Shown one piece after another: positions 40,401 through 49,225 of a stretch of 64,000 bases of DNA. The translations under genes and the position numbers were made by a program. The stretch covers positions 62,001 through 126,000 of the forward strand of contig JBFMFR010000010.1 of the NCBI GenBank assembly GCA_040752025.1, in the 5' to 3' direction. Each line of letters opens with the position of its first letter. Positions within the stretch are counted from its first letter, which is position 1. Origin of the DNA: JBFMFR01 sp040752025. Its GTDB lineage: Bacteria; Chloroflexota; Anaerolineae; Anaerolineales; UBA4823. The notes beneath the pieces were generated by a model. It did not search any database. It had not been told where the DNA came from and saw only the letters and a program-made list of their open reading frames with translations.

Positions 40401-42892
40401 GGCTTCGACCGCGGTTTTTTCACCCATCNNNNNNNNNNNNNNNNNNNNNNNNNNNNNNNNNNNNNNNNNNNNNNNNNNNNNNNNNNNNNNNNNNNNNNNN
40501 NNNNNNNNNNNNNNNNNNNNNNNNNNNNCGCCAACCAGGCGGGCAGTCCTTCGGAAGGCTCAACCTTGGCAATGGGTTCAGCGGCTTCGACCGCGGTTTT
40601 TTCACCCATCAACCAGTCGGGTAATTCTTGCGCGGCTTCAGCCGCAGGTTCTTCTTCTACCAACCAGGCAGGCAGCTCTTCAGACGGCTCGATCTCGGCA
40701 GCGGGCTCAACGGTTTCAGCCTCGGCTTTCGCCGCAGGTTCTTCTTCCATCAGCCAGGCGGGCAGTCCTTCGGAAGGCTCACCCTCAGCAGTGGGCTCAG
40801 CAGCTTCGGCCGTGGTTTCTTCACCCATCAACCAGTCGGGTAATTCTTGCGCGGCTTCGGCCGCAGTTTCTTCTTCCGCCAACCAGGCGGGCAGTCCTTC
40901 GGAAGGCTCAACCTTGGCAATGGGTTCAGCGGCTTCGACCGCGGTTTTTTCACCCATCAACCAGTCGGGTAATTCTTGCGCGGCTTCAGCCGCAGGTTCT
41001 TCTACCAACCAGGCAGGCAGCTCTTCAGACGGCTCGATCTCGGCAGCGGGCTCAACGGTTTCAGCCTCAGCTTTCGCAGCGGGTTCTTCTTCCATCAACC
41101 AGGCGGGCAATCCTTCGGGAGGCTCACCCTCAGCAGCGGGCTCAGCAGCTTCGGCCGTGGTTTCTTCACCCATCAGCCAGTCGGGTAATTCTTGCGCGGC
41201 TTCGGCCGCAGGTTCTTCTACCAACCAGGCAGGCATCTCTTCGGACGGCTCGACCTCGGCGGCGGGTTCAGCAGCTTCAACCGCAGGTTCTGCGCCTGTC
41301 AACCAATCGGGTAGTTCCTGTGCAGCCTCGGCAGTGGGCTCAGCGGCTTCAGTTGTTGGTTCTTCCCCCATCAACCAATCGGGCAGCTCCGAAACCGTAT
41401 CTTCTGTTTGTTCTCCTGCCAGCCAATCTGGCAGTTCATCGGCTGCTTGATTGTCCGGTGAGGCCGCACCCGTTAACCAATCTGGGATTTCTCCGGGGGC
41501 GCCTGAGGCGGGTTGTTCGGCCGCAGGCGTGCCTGAAGCCTGTTCGCTTTGTAGCCAATCTGGGATTTCTTGGCCTGCCAAGCCGGCAGCAGCCGAGGCA
41601 GCGTCCTCGGGCAGGATTTTGTCTAGCCAGGGAGCAACATCTTCTTCGCCGCCTGAGTCATCTGATTCCTGCTGATCTGTGGGTGGTTTCTCGGAGGGGG
41701 CCATGGCGCGCAGCCATTCCGGGATTTCGGCCTGAGCCAGTTGATCCTCCTGGGGAGGAAGCTCGGCCTCATCAAAGTGGAAACTGGCTTCCTGCGCCTC
41801 TCCTTCTTCTGTGCCTGACTCCCAGCCAGCGCTCTTCATCCAGTCTGGGATTTGATCTTCCGCAGTTCCTGAGGCAGGGGACTCCGATGTGAGGCCGCTC
41901 ATGAAATCGGGCGAGGCTTCTTCTTCATCTGCGTCAAAGCTAAATGCGGCAGTAGCTGGTGCTTGCAGGGCGGGGGTGCCTTTTCCAGTCTGCGTTTCCC
42001 TGGGCAGACCGGTCAGCCACTCGGGCAGGGCTTCTTTCTTATCGGCCGAATCATCCAGGTCAATGCCCAATGATGCCGCCCAGGTGGGTTGACCGCTCAT
42101 TCCTGGAGCTGCCTGTCCAGGTTTCCAGGATAGTTTTTCGATGCTGAGTGCCTGGTCTGGAACCCGATCAGGGGACAGCATGCTAGCGGAAACTTGTGTA
42201 TAGTAGGGTTCCAGTACATTGAGGCGCTGTCGGTATGCCTGGGCCTCGGGCTCACGGTCGGTGCCAACCAGGATTTCAGCCATGATGCGGTTGGCTTCCA
42301 TGCAGTTCGGTAGTTTACGGAGTACGTTGCCGGCTGCCTGCGCTGCTTCGACGCGCTGGCCGGCTTTGGCGTACACGCTGGCAAGCAGAACCAGCAAGTC
42401 CAGGCGGTTCTTGTCCTCGGCCAGGGCGGCGCGTATTTCAGCAATCGCCTGGGTGTACAGGTCGCCGTTGTGATACATGCGCGCCAGGGCGCCACGTGTC
42501 AGGCGAATCTTAGGCGGTTCTACGCTGTCACGACGGCCGTACAGGCGGCGGAGCTCATCCTGGATGGCGCCGTTGGAAGGTTGAACTTCGAAGGCGCGTT
42601 CCATGTGCCAGATCGACTCGTCGAGATTGCCCTCATCTTCGCGGATGATGCTCATGCCTACATGAGACACAAAATCCTCAGGCAGCGATGAAAGCACGCG
42701 CTGGAAGATGTCAGCCGCGTCGCCGTAACGCTGACTTTCCAAGAGAGCTTTGCCCAGCAAGCGATAGACATCTATGTATCGAGGGTAGGATTGCAAGATG
42801 TATCGGCAGTGAGCCATCGCTTCTTCGGTACGCCCGCTTTCGACCTGCCTCTCGATGTCCTGGATATATGATCTTAAGGATATCTTTGCCAT
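37449..42892 (-). CDS. Giant acidic TPR protein with PxWL repeats and C-terminal helix-hairpin-helix (interrupted by an assembly gap)
   Basis: One gene read through the 100-N gap (the artificial gap length breaks the frame). ATG 42892 with GGGAG. Residues 1-230 hold TPR helices (MAHCRYILQSYPRYIDVYRLLGKAL and following). Then come over 1000 residues of low complexity built from units of about 25-35 residues with a xLP(D/A)WL core, alternating ELPDWLMGEE and EELPAWLVEEEP with Glu/Ala/Pro spacers. Three near-identical modules starting DDVDAAFAWLESLAVKQGAD lie at about 39386-39503, 38951-39068 and 38279-38396. The C terminus has a ComEA-like helix-hairpin-helix (LNRASLVELERLPGVGFIMAQQIIAYRDQYGPF) and two more TPRs ending near 37449. 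No signal peptide, so probably cytosolic; perhaps a scaffold whose WL motifs bind partners. First gene of the operon to PrsW. Confidence 0.8.
40347..40428. repeat. 82-bp repeat left of the scaffold gap
   Basis: Identical to 40529-40610 right of the gap and to 40877-40958. The unit is one copy of the PxWL coding repeat. The identical ends show that the gap was caused by unresolved repeats. Confidence 0.9.
40429..40528. other. Scaffold gap of 100 Ns
   Basis: Exactly 100 undetermined bases, a conventional placeholder. The two flanks overlap in sequence by 82 bp, so the true distance may be zero, negative or any number of extra repeat units. Confidence 0.95.
40529..40610. repeat. 82-bp repeat right of the scaffold gap
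   Basis: Exact copy of 40347-40428, beginning at the first base after the gap. Confidence 0.9.
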
Positions 42893-43307
42893 AGTCCGTG
42901 CTCCCTACCCTAATAGTATGCCCTATTCTTCTCAAAGTTGCAAGTGATTTTTAGGTTTTCTTTGCAATTCCCATGCCGGTTTTGGCAGGTGTTTCGATTA
43001 CCAGACATGTACTCTATGGTCGCGTCTTTATTCATTTAATCATTGAACGCTACCAACCGTGTTATAATTTCCCCCCGTAATTCAGATAGTCATCCTGAAA
43101 TTGGCGGCATTCAAAGTGTGTTCATCGAAATTCAATCCCCTAAAGCGGTTCTTCAATACGAAGCCAGTGGGAATCACCTCGCAGGGAATCATCTGATTGA
43201 GGAGGGAGTGTTACGCCTTAACAATTGAACTATATAAAACGAAGAGATTGCTTCACCCGATCAATGAATCTATATAAAACTTTTTGGACAATCAAGGAGA
43301 ATAAGCG
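42893..43307. other. 415-bp intergenic region between the TPR gene and hppA
   Basis: Divergent spacer with no supported gene; a 61-codon ORF at 43043 has no ribosome binding site or family. It holds a TATAAT at 43063-43068, an 11-bp direct repeat CTATATAAAAC at 43232-43242 and 43272-43282 (40 bp apart) and the likely hppA promoter. It is clearly more AT-rich than the neighbouring genes. Confidence 0.6.
43250..43278 (+). promoter_or_regulatory. Putative hppA promoter
   Basis: TTGCTT (43250-43255), a 17-nt spacer and TATATA (43273-43278). The start would be near 43285, with AAGGAG 9 nt before the hppA ATG. The upstream TATAAT at 43063 may give a second, longer transcript. Confidence 0.45.
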
Positions 43308-45626
43308 ATGGATATTTTAGGACTTGCCCGACATGGCTTGAACGCATTCGAGCAAATCATGGTAGTCGGTGTGATTATCACTGCCTTCATCAGTCTGATT
43401 TACGCCTGGCTGCTGCGCGGAATCGTGATGAAGAAGGATAAAGGCACTCCAGAAATGCAAAAGGTGTGGAACGCGATCCGCATCGGCGCTGACAGCTACC
43501 TGAGACGCCAGTTGAAGACGATTATGCCAGTAATCTTGGTGTTGACAGCTGTCTTGTTCTTGAGCGTTTACGTGGTGCCGCCCACGCCTGAAGCCGTCGA
43601 GGAATTTCCTGAGAACACTACTTTGATCGTCGCGATTGGGCGTACGCTGGCGTTTATTGCCGGGGCAACCTTCTCGCTGTTGGTAGGCCAATTGGGCATG
43701 CGTATGGCGATTCAGGCAAATGTACGCGCCGCCGCCGCCTCACGTCGTGGTTTCAATGAGGCTTTGTCGATTGCTTATTATGCCGGCACAGTGACCGGCA
43801 TGTTGACAGATGGCCTGGGCCTGTTGGGCGGAACAACAATCTTTATTATCTATGGCCGAGCTGCTCCAGATGCTTTATTAGGTTTTGGTTTTGGCGGTAC
43901 GCTGCTGGCTTTGTTTATGCGCGTGGGCGGGGGTATTTTTACCAAAGCAGCCGATGTGGGCGCGGACCTGGTCGGCAAGGTGGAGAAGGATATCCCCGAG
44001 GATGACCCACGCAACGCGGCTGTGGTGGCTGACCTGGTGGGCGACAACGTGGGCGACTGCGCCGGCATGGCTGCCGATATCTTCGAAAGCTACGAAGTGA
44101 CGATTGTTTCGGCGCTGCTTTTGGGTATTGCCCTGGTGGCCTTCGATCCTGCACACAGCCTCAAGTGGATCGTCTATCCTTTGATTATCCGCGGTATTGG
44201 CGTGATCAGCTCTATCCTGGGCACTTTTACCGTGCCGATCTGGGAGCGCTTCCCGATCAAGTTCTTGCGGGCCCACGATGCTGAAGAATCGATGTTCCGT
44301 TCCTACGAAGTCTCCAGTGTAAACACGATCCTGTTTTCGTTCCTGGTGGCGATCTTCTATGCCCAGGACTGGCGCCTGGCGATGTTGACCTCGATTGGTG
44401 TTGGTCTGGCGGTGGCTTTCAACCCGCTGACCTCTTACTTCACTTCTACCAAACGCCCGCCCGTGCGTGAAATCGTGGAATCAATGAAGACGGGCCCTGC
44501 TACCACCATCCTGTCTGGTTTGTCAGTGGGGATGGAATCGAGTGTTTGGGCCCTAGTGGTGATTGCGATTTCGTTTGTATTCTGCTTGATGTTGTACGGA
44601 GCCGATGGCACGCTGTATGTATTGTACGCTGTGGCCATGGTGGGCATTGGTATGCTCAGCCACACGGGGAACAATGTGGCGATGGACTCGTACGGGCCGA
44701 TCTCGGATAACGCCAATGGTATTGGTGAGATGGCCTGGCATGGCATGGAGGATGAAAACACGCTCAAGGCCCGCCAGATTATGGCCGACCTGGATGCAGT
44801 TGGAAATACCACTAAGGCGATTACCAAGGGTGTGGCGATTGCCTCGGCGGTGATCGCGGCCGTGAGCCTATTCGCATCATATATAACTGACGTTGGGCGC
44901 GTGCAGGTATCTTTGGGCATGCCTGTATTGGAATCGATCCGAGTATCTGAGACCAATGTATTTATCGGCTTACTCCTGGGTGGGGCGCTGCCCTGGTTGT
45001 TTAGTTCGTTATCTATCCGGGCAGTCAGCCGTGCAGCCAGCGAAATCGTACTCGAAGTACGCCGCCAGTTCCGCATCCCGGGCTTGATGGAAGGCAAAGT
45101 GCTGCCGGACTATGCGCGTGTAGTGGGTATTTCAACCGCTTCCGCGCAGAAAGAGCTGATCCCGCTGGCGGTGATCTCCGTATTGATGCCCCTGATCATC
45201 GGTTTGATCCTGGGCGTCGAGGCGCTGGGCGGCTTTTTGGCGGGTGTGATTTTGAGCGGACAGCTCCTGGCGGTGTTTATGTCCAACAGCGGCGGCGCCT
45301 GGGATAATGCCAAGAAGGCGATCGAGGATGAGCCGCGTGACCTGGAGAACAACACTGGTAAAGGCTCTGAACGCCATAAGGCAGGCGTGGTGGGCGATAC
45401 GGTTGGCGACCCGCTCAAGGATACCGCTGGCCCGGCTTTGAACCCAATGATCAAAGTGGTCAACATGGTTTCGCTGTTGGCTGCGCCGATCATGGTCAAA
45501 TATACCGACCTGGGTTGGGTAGGTTGGACTGTGGTCGTGTTGTTGGCGGCTGGGGTGACCTGGGGTATTCTGCAGAGCAAGCGATCTGCTCCTAAACTCA
45601 GTGCTCCCGTTGATTCTGGGGATTAA
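43308..45626 (+). CDS. hppA: Membrane-bound proton-translocating pyrophosphatase, K+-independent type
   Basis: 772 aa with about 16 membrane helices. Couples PPi hydrolysis to proton pumping. Substrate motifs: FTKAADVGADLVGKVEKDIPEDDPRNAAVVADLVGDNVGDCAGMAAD (start of the DDPRN block about 232), SDNANGIGEMAWHGME and GDTVGDPLKDTAGPALNPMIKV. The subtype position reads GNTTKA (499-504): Lys at the Ala/Lys site indicates the K+-independent H+ pump rather than K+-dependent H+ or Na+ types. ATG 43308 follows AAGGAG. An extra stretch near 90-100 (VPPTPEAVEEFPENT) faces out. Monocistronic by its terminator-like hairpin at 45642. Confidence 0.96.
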   Translation: MDILGLARHGLNAFEQIMVVGVIITAFISLIYAWLLRGIVMKKDKGTPEMQKVWNAIRIGADSYLRRQLKTIMPVILVLTAVLFLSVYVVPPTPEAVEEFPENTTLIVAIGRTLAFIAGATFSLLVGQLGMRMAIQANVRAAAASRRGFNEALSIAYYAGTVTGMLTDGLGLLGGTTIFIIYGRAAPDALLGFGFGGTLLALFMRVGGGIFTKAADVGADLVGKVEKDIPEDDPRNAAVVADLVGDNVGDCAGMAADIFESYEVTIVSALLLGIALVAFDPAHSLKWIVYPLIIRGIGVISSILGTFTVPIWERFPIKFLRAHDAEESMFRSYEVSSVNTILFSFLVAIFYAQDWRLAMLTSIGVGLAVAFNPLTSYFTSTKRPPVREIVESMKTGPATTILSGLSVGMESSVWALVVIAISFVFCLMLYGADGTLYVLYAVAMVGIGMLSHTGNNVAMDSYGPISDNANGIGEMAWHGMEDENTLKARQIMADLDAVGNTTKAITKGVAIASAVIAAVSLFASYITDVGRVQVSLGMPVLESIRVSETNVFIGLLLGGALPWLFSSLSIRAVSRAASEIVLEVRRQFRIPGLMEGKVLPDYARVVGISTASAQKELIPLAVISVLMPLIIGLILGVEALGGFLAGVILSGQLLAVFMSNSGGAWDNAKKAIEDEPRDLENNTGKGSERHKAGVVGDTVGDPLKDTAGPALNPMIKVVNMVSLLAAPIMVKYTDLGWVGWTVVVLLAAGVTWGILQSKRSAPKLSAPVDSGD

Positions 45627-45641
45627 TTTACTTCGATAACA

Positions 45642-45675
45642 CATTGGCCTGGGCTATCCTTGGCCCAGGCCAATG
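45642..45675 (+). terminator. Hairpin after hppA
   Basis: CATTGGCCTGGGC (45642-45654) and its exact complement GCCCAGGCCAATG (45663-45675) around an 8-nt loop. 13-bp perfect stem, but only a weak T-run follows (CACTGCTCTGTTT). Confidence 0.6.
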
Positions 45676-45735
45676 CACTGCTCTGTTTGCAGGGAGGATT
45701 TAAGATTAGCATTTAATTAGAACTTGTAAACCTAC

Positions 45736-45765
45736 TTGACTTTGCCAGATTACTTAATGTATAAC
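45736..45765 (+). promoter_or_regulatory. Putative promoter upstream of the Gld-like ABC operon
   Basis: TTGACT (45736-45741), an 18-nt spacer and TATAAC (45760-45765). The start would be near 45772, with the terminator-like hairpin at 45832-45883 before the first gene. Confidence 0.4.
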
Positions 45766-45831
45766 CTTACTCGGGTATAGTGATTACCCTGAATCAAGTA
45801 ATGTATAGCGAGTAGTTTATTGTATCGATTG

Positions 45832-45883
45832 TCAGACACCAGCACTGCCGCCGTTGACGGCTGCCGTGCTTTTTGTTGTCTGA
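45832..45883 (+). terminator. Terminator or attenuator before the ABC operon
   Basis: AGCACTGCCGCCGT (45841-45854) pairs with ACGGCTGCCGTGCT (45857-45870) with two mismatches and is followed by TTTTGTT. An outer stem TCAGAC/GTCTGA (45832-45837, 45878-45883) adds to it. It sits between a promoter and the ABC gene, so it may attenuate transcription. Confidence 0.5.
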
Positions 45884-45914
45884 AGCATAGTTTAGTAGAT
45901 ATAGGAGTGAATTC

Positions 45915-46907
45915 ATGATCCGAGTTGAAGGTTTGACAAAGGATTATGGCCCACGACGCGCCATCGATAATCTATCCTTTGACGCGCAGCAAGGGGAGAT
46001 TTTAGGTTTCCTCGGGCCGAACGGGGCTGGGAAGACGACCACCATGCGTATATTGACTGGCTTTATGCCTCCCACGGCTGGCAAGGCAGAAGTAGCTGGT
46101 TTTGATGTGGTCGACCAGTCGCTGGAAGTGCGCCGCCGGGTTGGGTATATGCCCGAGACAGTCCCTCTGTATCCCGATATGACCGTCTTCGATTACTTGA
46201 AGTTCATGGCCGATTTACGTCGTGTACCGGAGGCAGAGGATCGCGTTGACGATGTGCTGGAGATGCTGCACCTGGAAGACCGCGCCGAAGGCTATATCAG
46301 CAACCTGTCCAAGGGCATGCGCCAGAGAGTTGGCCTGGCCCAGGCGGTTCTGCACAGCCCTGATGTCTTAATCCTGGATGAGCCAACTATTGGTTTGGAC
46401 CCGGTCCAGATCATTGAGGTGCGTAAGTTGATTCAGGAACTGGGTCGCCAGCATACCGTGTTGCTCTCCACTCACATCCTTTCGGAAGCACAGCAAGTGT
46501 GCAATCGCGTGTTGATTATCAACCGCGGGCGGATTGTGGCCGAGGATACCCCGGAGCGCTTGCAGTCTCACCTGGCGGGGGCGCAGCGGATCGTGCTGCA
46601 GGTGGGTGGCGATACCGATGGCCTGGAAAGCCTGGTAACTCAGGTCGAGGGTGTGGCGCAGTTGCTGGTGGCTGAGGCCGGGCGGGTGGAAATCGAGACA
46701 CAGCCAGGCCTGGACCCACGTCCTAAAGTGGCGCGGGCCCTGGTGAACGCTGGCTACGAATTGCTCGAAATGCGCTCGGTGGGGATGAGCCTGGAGGATA
46801 TTTTCTTGCAGCTCACTCGCGACGAGCCGAAACCGCCTGAGATGGCTGAAATGGCTGATGATGAGATATACCTGGAAGCGCTTTCCGATGAGGAAGAAGC
46901 GCAGTAA
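45915..46907 (+). CDS. ABC transporter ATP-binding protein (GldA-like)
   Basis: 330 aa. Walker A GPNGAGKTT (about 35-43), signature LSKGMRQR, Walker B VLILDEPTIGLDP and the H-loop STHILSEA are all intact, so it should hydrolyse ATP. The C-terminal 90 residues (RIVLQVGGDTDGLESLVTQVEG...EDIFLQLTRDEP) match the tail of GldA/NatA-type exporter ATPases, followed by an acidic end (EMADDEIYLEALSDEEEAQ). ATG 45915 with AGGAG. First of four genes with a membrane subunit, a GldG-type protein and a DUF4340 protein, the set known for gliding-type ABC exporters. Substrate unknown; gliding cannot be claimed. Confidence 0.93.
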   Translation: MIRVEGLTKDYGPRRAIDNLSFDAQQGEILGFLGPNGAGKTTTMRILTGFMPPTAGKAEVAGFDVVDQSLEVRRRVGYMPETVPLYPDMTVFDYLKFMADLRRVPEAEDRVDDVLEMLHLEDRAEGYISNLSKGMRQRVGLAQAVLHSPDVLILDEPTIGLDPVQIIEVRKLIQELGRQHTVLLSTHILSEAQQVCNRVLIINRGRIVAEDTPERLQSHLAGAQRIVLQVGGDTDGLESLVTQVEGVAQLLVAEAGRVEIETQPGLDPRPKVARALVNAGYELLEMRSVGMSLEDIFLQLTRDEPKPPEMAEMADDEIYLEALSDEEEAQ

Positions 46908-46923
46908 TGGGAGGAGTGATCTT

Positions 46924-47670
46924 ATGCGAAACATTTGGGTGATTGCAAAGCGAGAGTTCAAACTATATCTCTCGAGTCCGGTGGCTTACGTGGTCACCTT
47001 CGTAATCCTGCTGATTTTGGGAATTTTCTTCTTCCTGAACGTGCAGGTGGCTTCCCAGCAGCAAGGTTTCGTGCCGGGCGCCGACTCTACCCTGATCCCT
47101 CTGGCGACCATGCTGGTATTGCTTATGGCTGGGATCACGACGCGCCTGCTGGCAGAAGAACAACGCCTGGGCACCATCGAACTGCTGTTGACTGCACCGG
47201 TGCGCGATTGGGAACTGGTGGTTGGTAAGTGGCTGGGGGCTTTCATGCTGATCCTGGTCATCATTGCCATTACGGCAATTTATCCAGCCCTTTTGCATTT
47301 TCAATTGGTTGACCCTGGAATCGATATGGGTCCGGTGATCAGCGGTTACCTGGGAATCGTACTGCTCAGCGCGGCTCTGGTGGGGATTGGCGTGGCGGTA
47401 TCGGCCATGTTCAATAACCAGATCGCCGCGTTTCTGACGACGATGGGTGTGATGGTCTTCGTTTGGTGGATCATTGGACCGATTGCCCAGGTGGCGGGTC
47501 CGATGTCCAAGAACGCCAGCCTGTTGACTTACCTGGATTTCCAAGAGCACTTCATTAGTAATCTGGTGCGAGGGGTGCTCGATCTGAGCGATATCGTTTA
47601 TTTCCTGAGTGTTACCGTGCTGACTCTTTTCGTAGGCTCGGTGCTGGTAGAAACGCGGAGGTGGCGCTAA
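46924..47670 (+). CDS. ABC transporter permease (GldF-like, ABC-2 type)
   Basis: 248 aa from ATG 46924, preceded by GGAGGAG. About six membrane helices: first around VAYVVTFVILLILGIFFFLNVQVA, then TLIPLATMLVLLMAGITTRLL, FMLILVIIAITAIYPALLHF, GYLGIVLLSAALVGIGVAVSAM, GVMVFVWWIIGPIAQVAG and DIVYFLSVTVLTLFVGSVLVE. The MRNIWVIAKREFKLYLSSPVAYV start and the EEQRLGTIELLLTAPVRDWELVVGKW coupling segment are typical of ABC-2 permeases of the GldF family. The stop overlaps the next start (TAATG), so translation is coupled. Confidence 0.92.
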   Translation: MRNIWVIAKREFKLYLSSPVAYVVTFVILLILGIFFFLNVQVASQQQGFVPGADSTLIPLATMLVLLMAGITTRLLAEEQRLGTIELLLTAPVRDWELVVGKWLGAFMLILVIIAITAIYPALLHFQLVDPGIDMGPVISGYLGIVLLSAALVGIGVAVSAMFNNQIAAFLTTMGVMVFVWWIIGPIAQVAGPMSKNASLLTYLDFQEHFISNLVRGVLDLSDIVYFLSVTVLTLFVGSVLVETRRWR

Positions 47671-49220
47671 TGAAACCCGAATGGCGTCGTTTTGCCCCTT
47701 TGGGGCTGTATCTGGCATTGTTGGCGGTCCTGGTTTCGGCCGGGCTGTACATCGTTCTGCGCGAATGGGGGCTGCCCCTGCAAATCAGCCTGGGCCTGAT
47801 TGTGGTTGGCCTGGCTTTGTTCGCTTTTTTGGATCCCGACCGGGTACGCATGGCTTTTACCGGCCGGCAGGCGCGCTACGGCAGCAATGCCCTGGTGCTG
47901 ACGGTTGCCTTTGTAGGTATCCTGGTCTTGATCAACTATTTTGTGTATCAGAATTCCAAACGTTGGGATCTGACTGAAGATAAGCAGTATACACTTACCC
48001 AGGAAACGCTGGATACTTTGAAGAGCCTGCCTGAGCCGGTTCAGGCGGTGGCTTTCTTTACATCGTCTTACAACCCCGATCAGGCCAAGAGTTTGCTCGA
48101 GCAGTACAAGTACAACGCTGACGGCAAGTTCGATTACGAGTTCGTTGATCCGAATGATAACCCGGTAGCTGCCGAAGAAGCTAAAATCAGCCGCGACGGC
48201 ACGATCGTGCTGAAGATGGGCGGTAATCAAGAACCGGTGACTATGGCCAGTGAGCAGGAGCTTACTGGAGCCATCGTGCGCTTGATGAGCCCTGAGAAAA
48301 GGCATGTGTACTTCCTGACCGGGCACGGAGAATACAGCCCAACAGATACTGGCGACCGGGCTTATGCGCAGGTCAAGCGCGCCCTGGAAAGCAAGAATTA
48401 TTCTGTGGACCTCTTGAGCCTGCTGGCGACCAACCAGGTTCCAGAGGATGCCAAGGTGGTCGTGATCGCCGGGCCCCGCAAACCACTGGCTGCTACGGAA
48501 GTGGAACTGCTCAAACAGTATGTTGATAATGGCGGTACACTGGTGGTGATGGAAGAGCCCGTGGTAGTCACCGATTACAATGGCGCAGATGACCCGCTGT
48601 CAGATTACCTGGGCGAGGTATGGGGCATCAAACTTGCGGACGATATGGTTATGGATGCAACCTCGCAGCAACCTTACGCACCGTATGCTGCTCAATATGG
48701 AAGCCACGCCATCACGCAGAAAATGCAGCGGATCACTTCCGTATTTCCGACGGTGCGCAGCGTAACCGTCACCGAAGCGCCCTCAGGGGTTAGCGCGGTG
48801 CAGTTGGTGTTGACCGCGCCGCAGTCCTGGGCCGAAACCAACATAGAAGGCTTGCTGGCCAACCCGCCTCAGGTAGCCTACGACGATGGGCAGGATCAGA
48901 TGGGACCGATCTCGTTGGCCGCAGCCGCAGAAGATTTCAACACCAAGGGCAGGGTGGTGGTCTTCGGAGATGCGGACTTTGTGATCGATGCCAATTACGC
49001 TGCATATGGAAACAGTGATCTGTTCATCAACTCGGTAGACTGGGCTGCCGGCCAAGAGCAGTTGATCAGCCTGACTGCCAAACAGAACACACAGCGCTTC
49101 CTGGCGCCGCCGCAACGCACGGCCATGAACTTGATCATGCTGGCGACGGTTATCATCCTGCCTGGGCTGTCATTGCTGGCAGGCATTGTCGTGTGGATCA
49201 TCCGCAGACGTAGAGGATAA
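47670..49220 (+). CDS. GldG-like ABC-type transport system protein
   Basis: 516 aa, ATG 47670 overlapping the permease stop. N-terminal helices (LGLYLALLAVLVSAGLYIVL; LGLIVVGLALFAF; ALVLTVAFVGILVLINYFVYQ), then an extracytoplasmic body with the GldG start (KRWDLTEDKQYTLTQETLDTLKSL) and an internal GGTLVVMEEP segment, and a C-terminal membrane helix (LIMLATVIILPGLSLLAGIVVWII) plus RRRRG tail. This matches the fold of GldG/DUF4350-like partner proteins of GldFG exporters. Function in substrate recognition is inferred. Confidence 0.9.
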   Translation: MKPEWRRFAPLGLYLALLAVLVSAGLYIVLREWGLPLQISLGLIVVGLALFAFLDPDRVRMAFTGRQARYGSNALVLTVAFVGILVLINYFVYQNSKRWDLTEDKQYTLTQETLDTLKSLPEPVQAVAFFTSSYNPDQAKSLLEQYKYNADGKFDYEFVDPNDNPVAAEEAKISRDGTIVLKMGGNQEPVTMASEQELTGAIVRLMSPEKRHVYFLTGHGEYSPTDTGDRAYAQVKRALESKNYSVDLLSLLATNQVPEDAKVVVIAGPRKPLAATEVELLKQYVDNGGTLVVMEEPVVVTDYNGADDPLSDYLGEVWGIKLADDMVMDATSQQPYAPYAAQYGSHAITQKMQRITSVFPTVRSVTVTEAPSGVSAVQLVLTAPQSWAETNIEGLLANPPQVAYDDGQDQMGPISLAAAAEDFNTKGRVVVFGDADFVIDANYAAYGNSDLFINSVDWAAGQEQLISLTAKQNTQRFLAPPQRTAMNLIMLATVIILPGLSLLAGIVVWIIRRRRG

Positions 49221-49225
49221 ATCCT

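Noticed and set aside
37600..41400. CRISPR-like or satellite array in the repeat region
   Set aside because: The repeats are coding, in frame and vary like protein repeats; no unique spacers of constant length.
38281..41892. 1203-codon Ser-rich ORF on +
   Set aside because: Antisense shadow of the TPR/PxWL gene; includes the N gap and has no start signal.
43043..43228. 61-codon ORF before hppA
   Set aside because: No ribosome binding site, no family, lies in the AT-rich promoter region.
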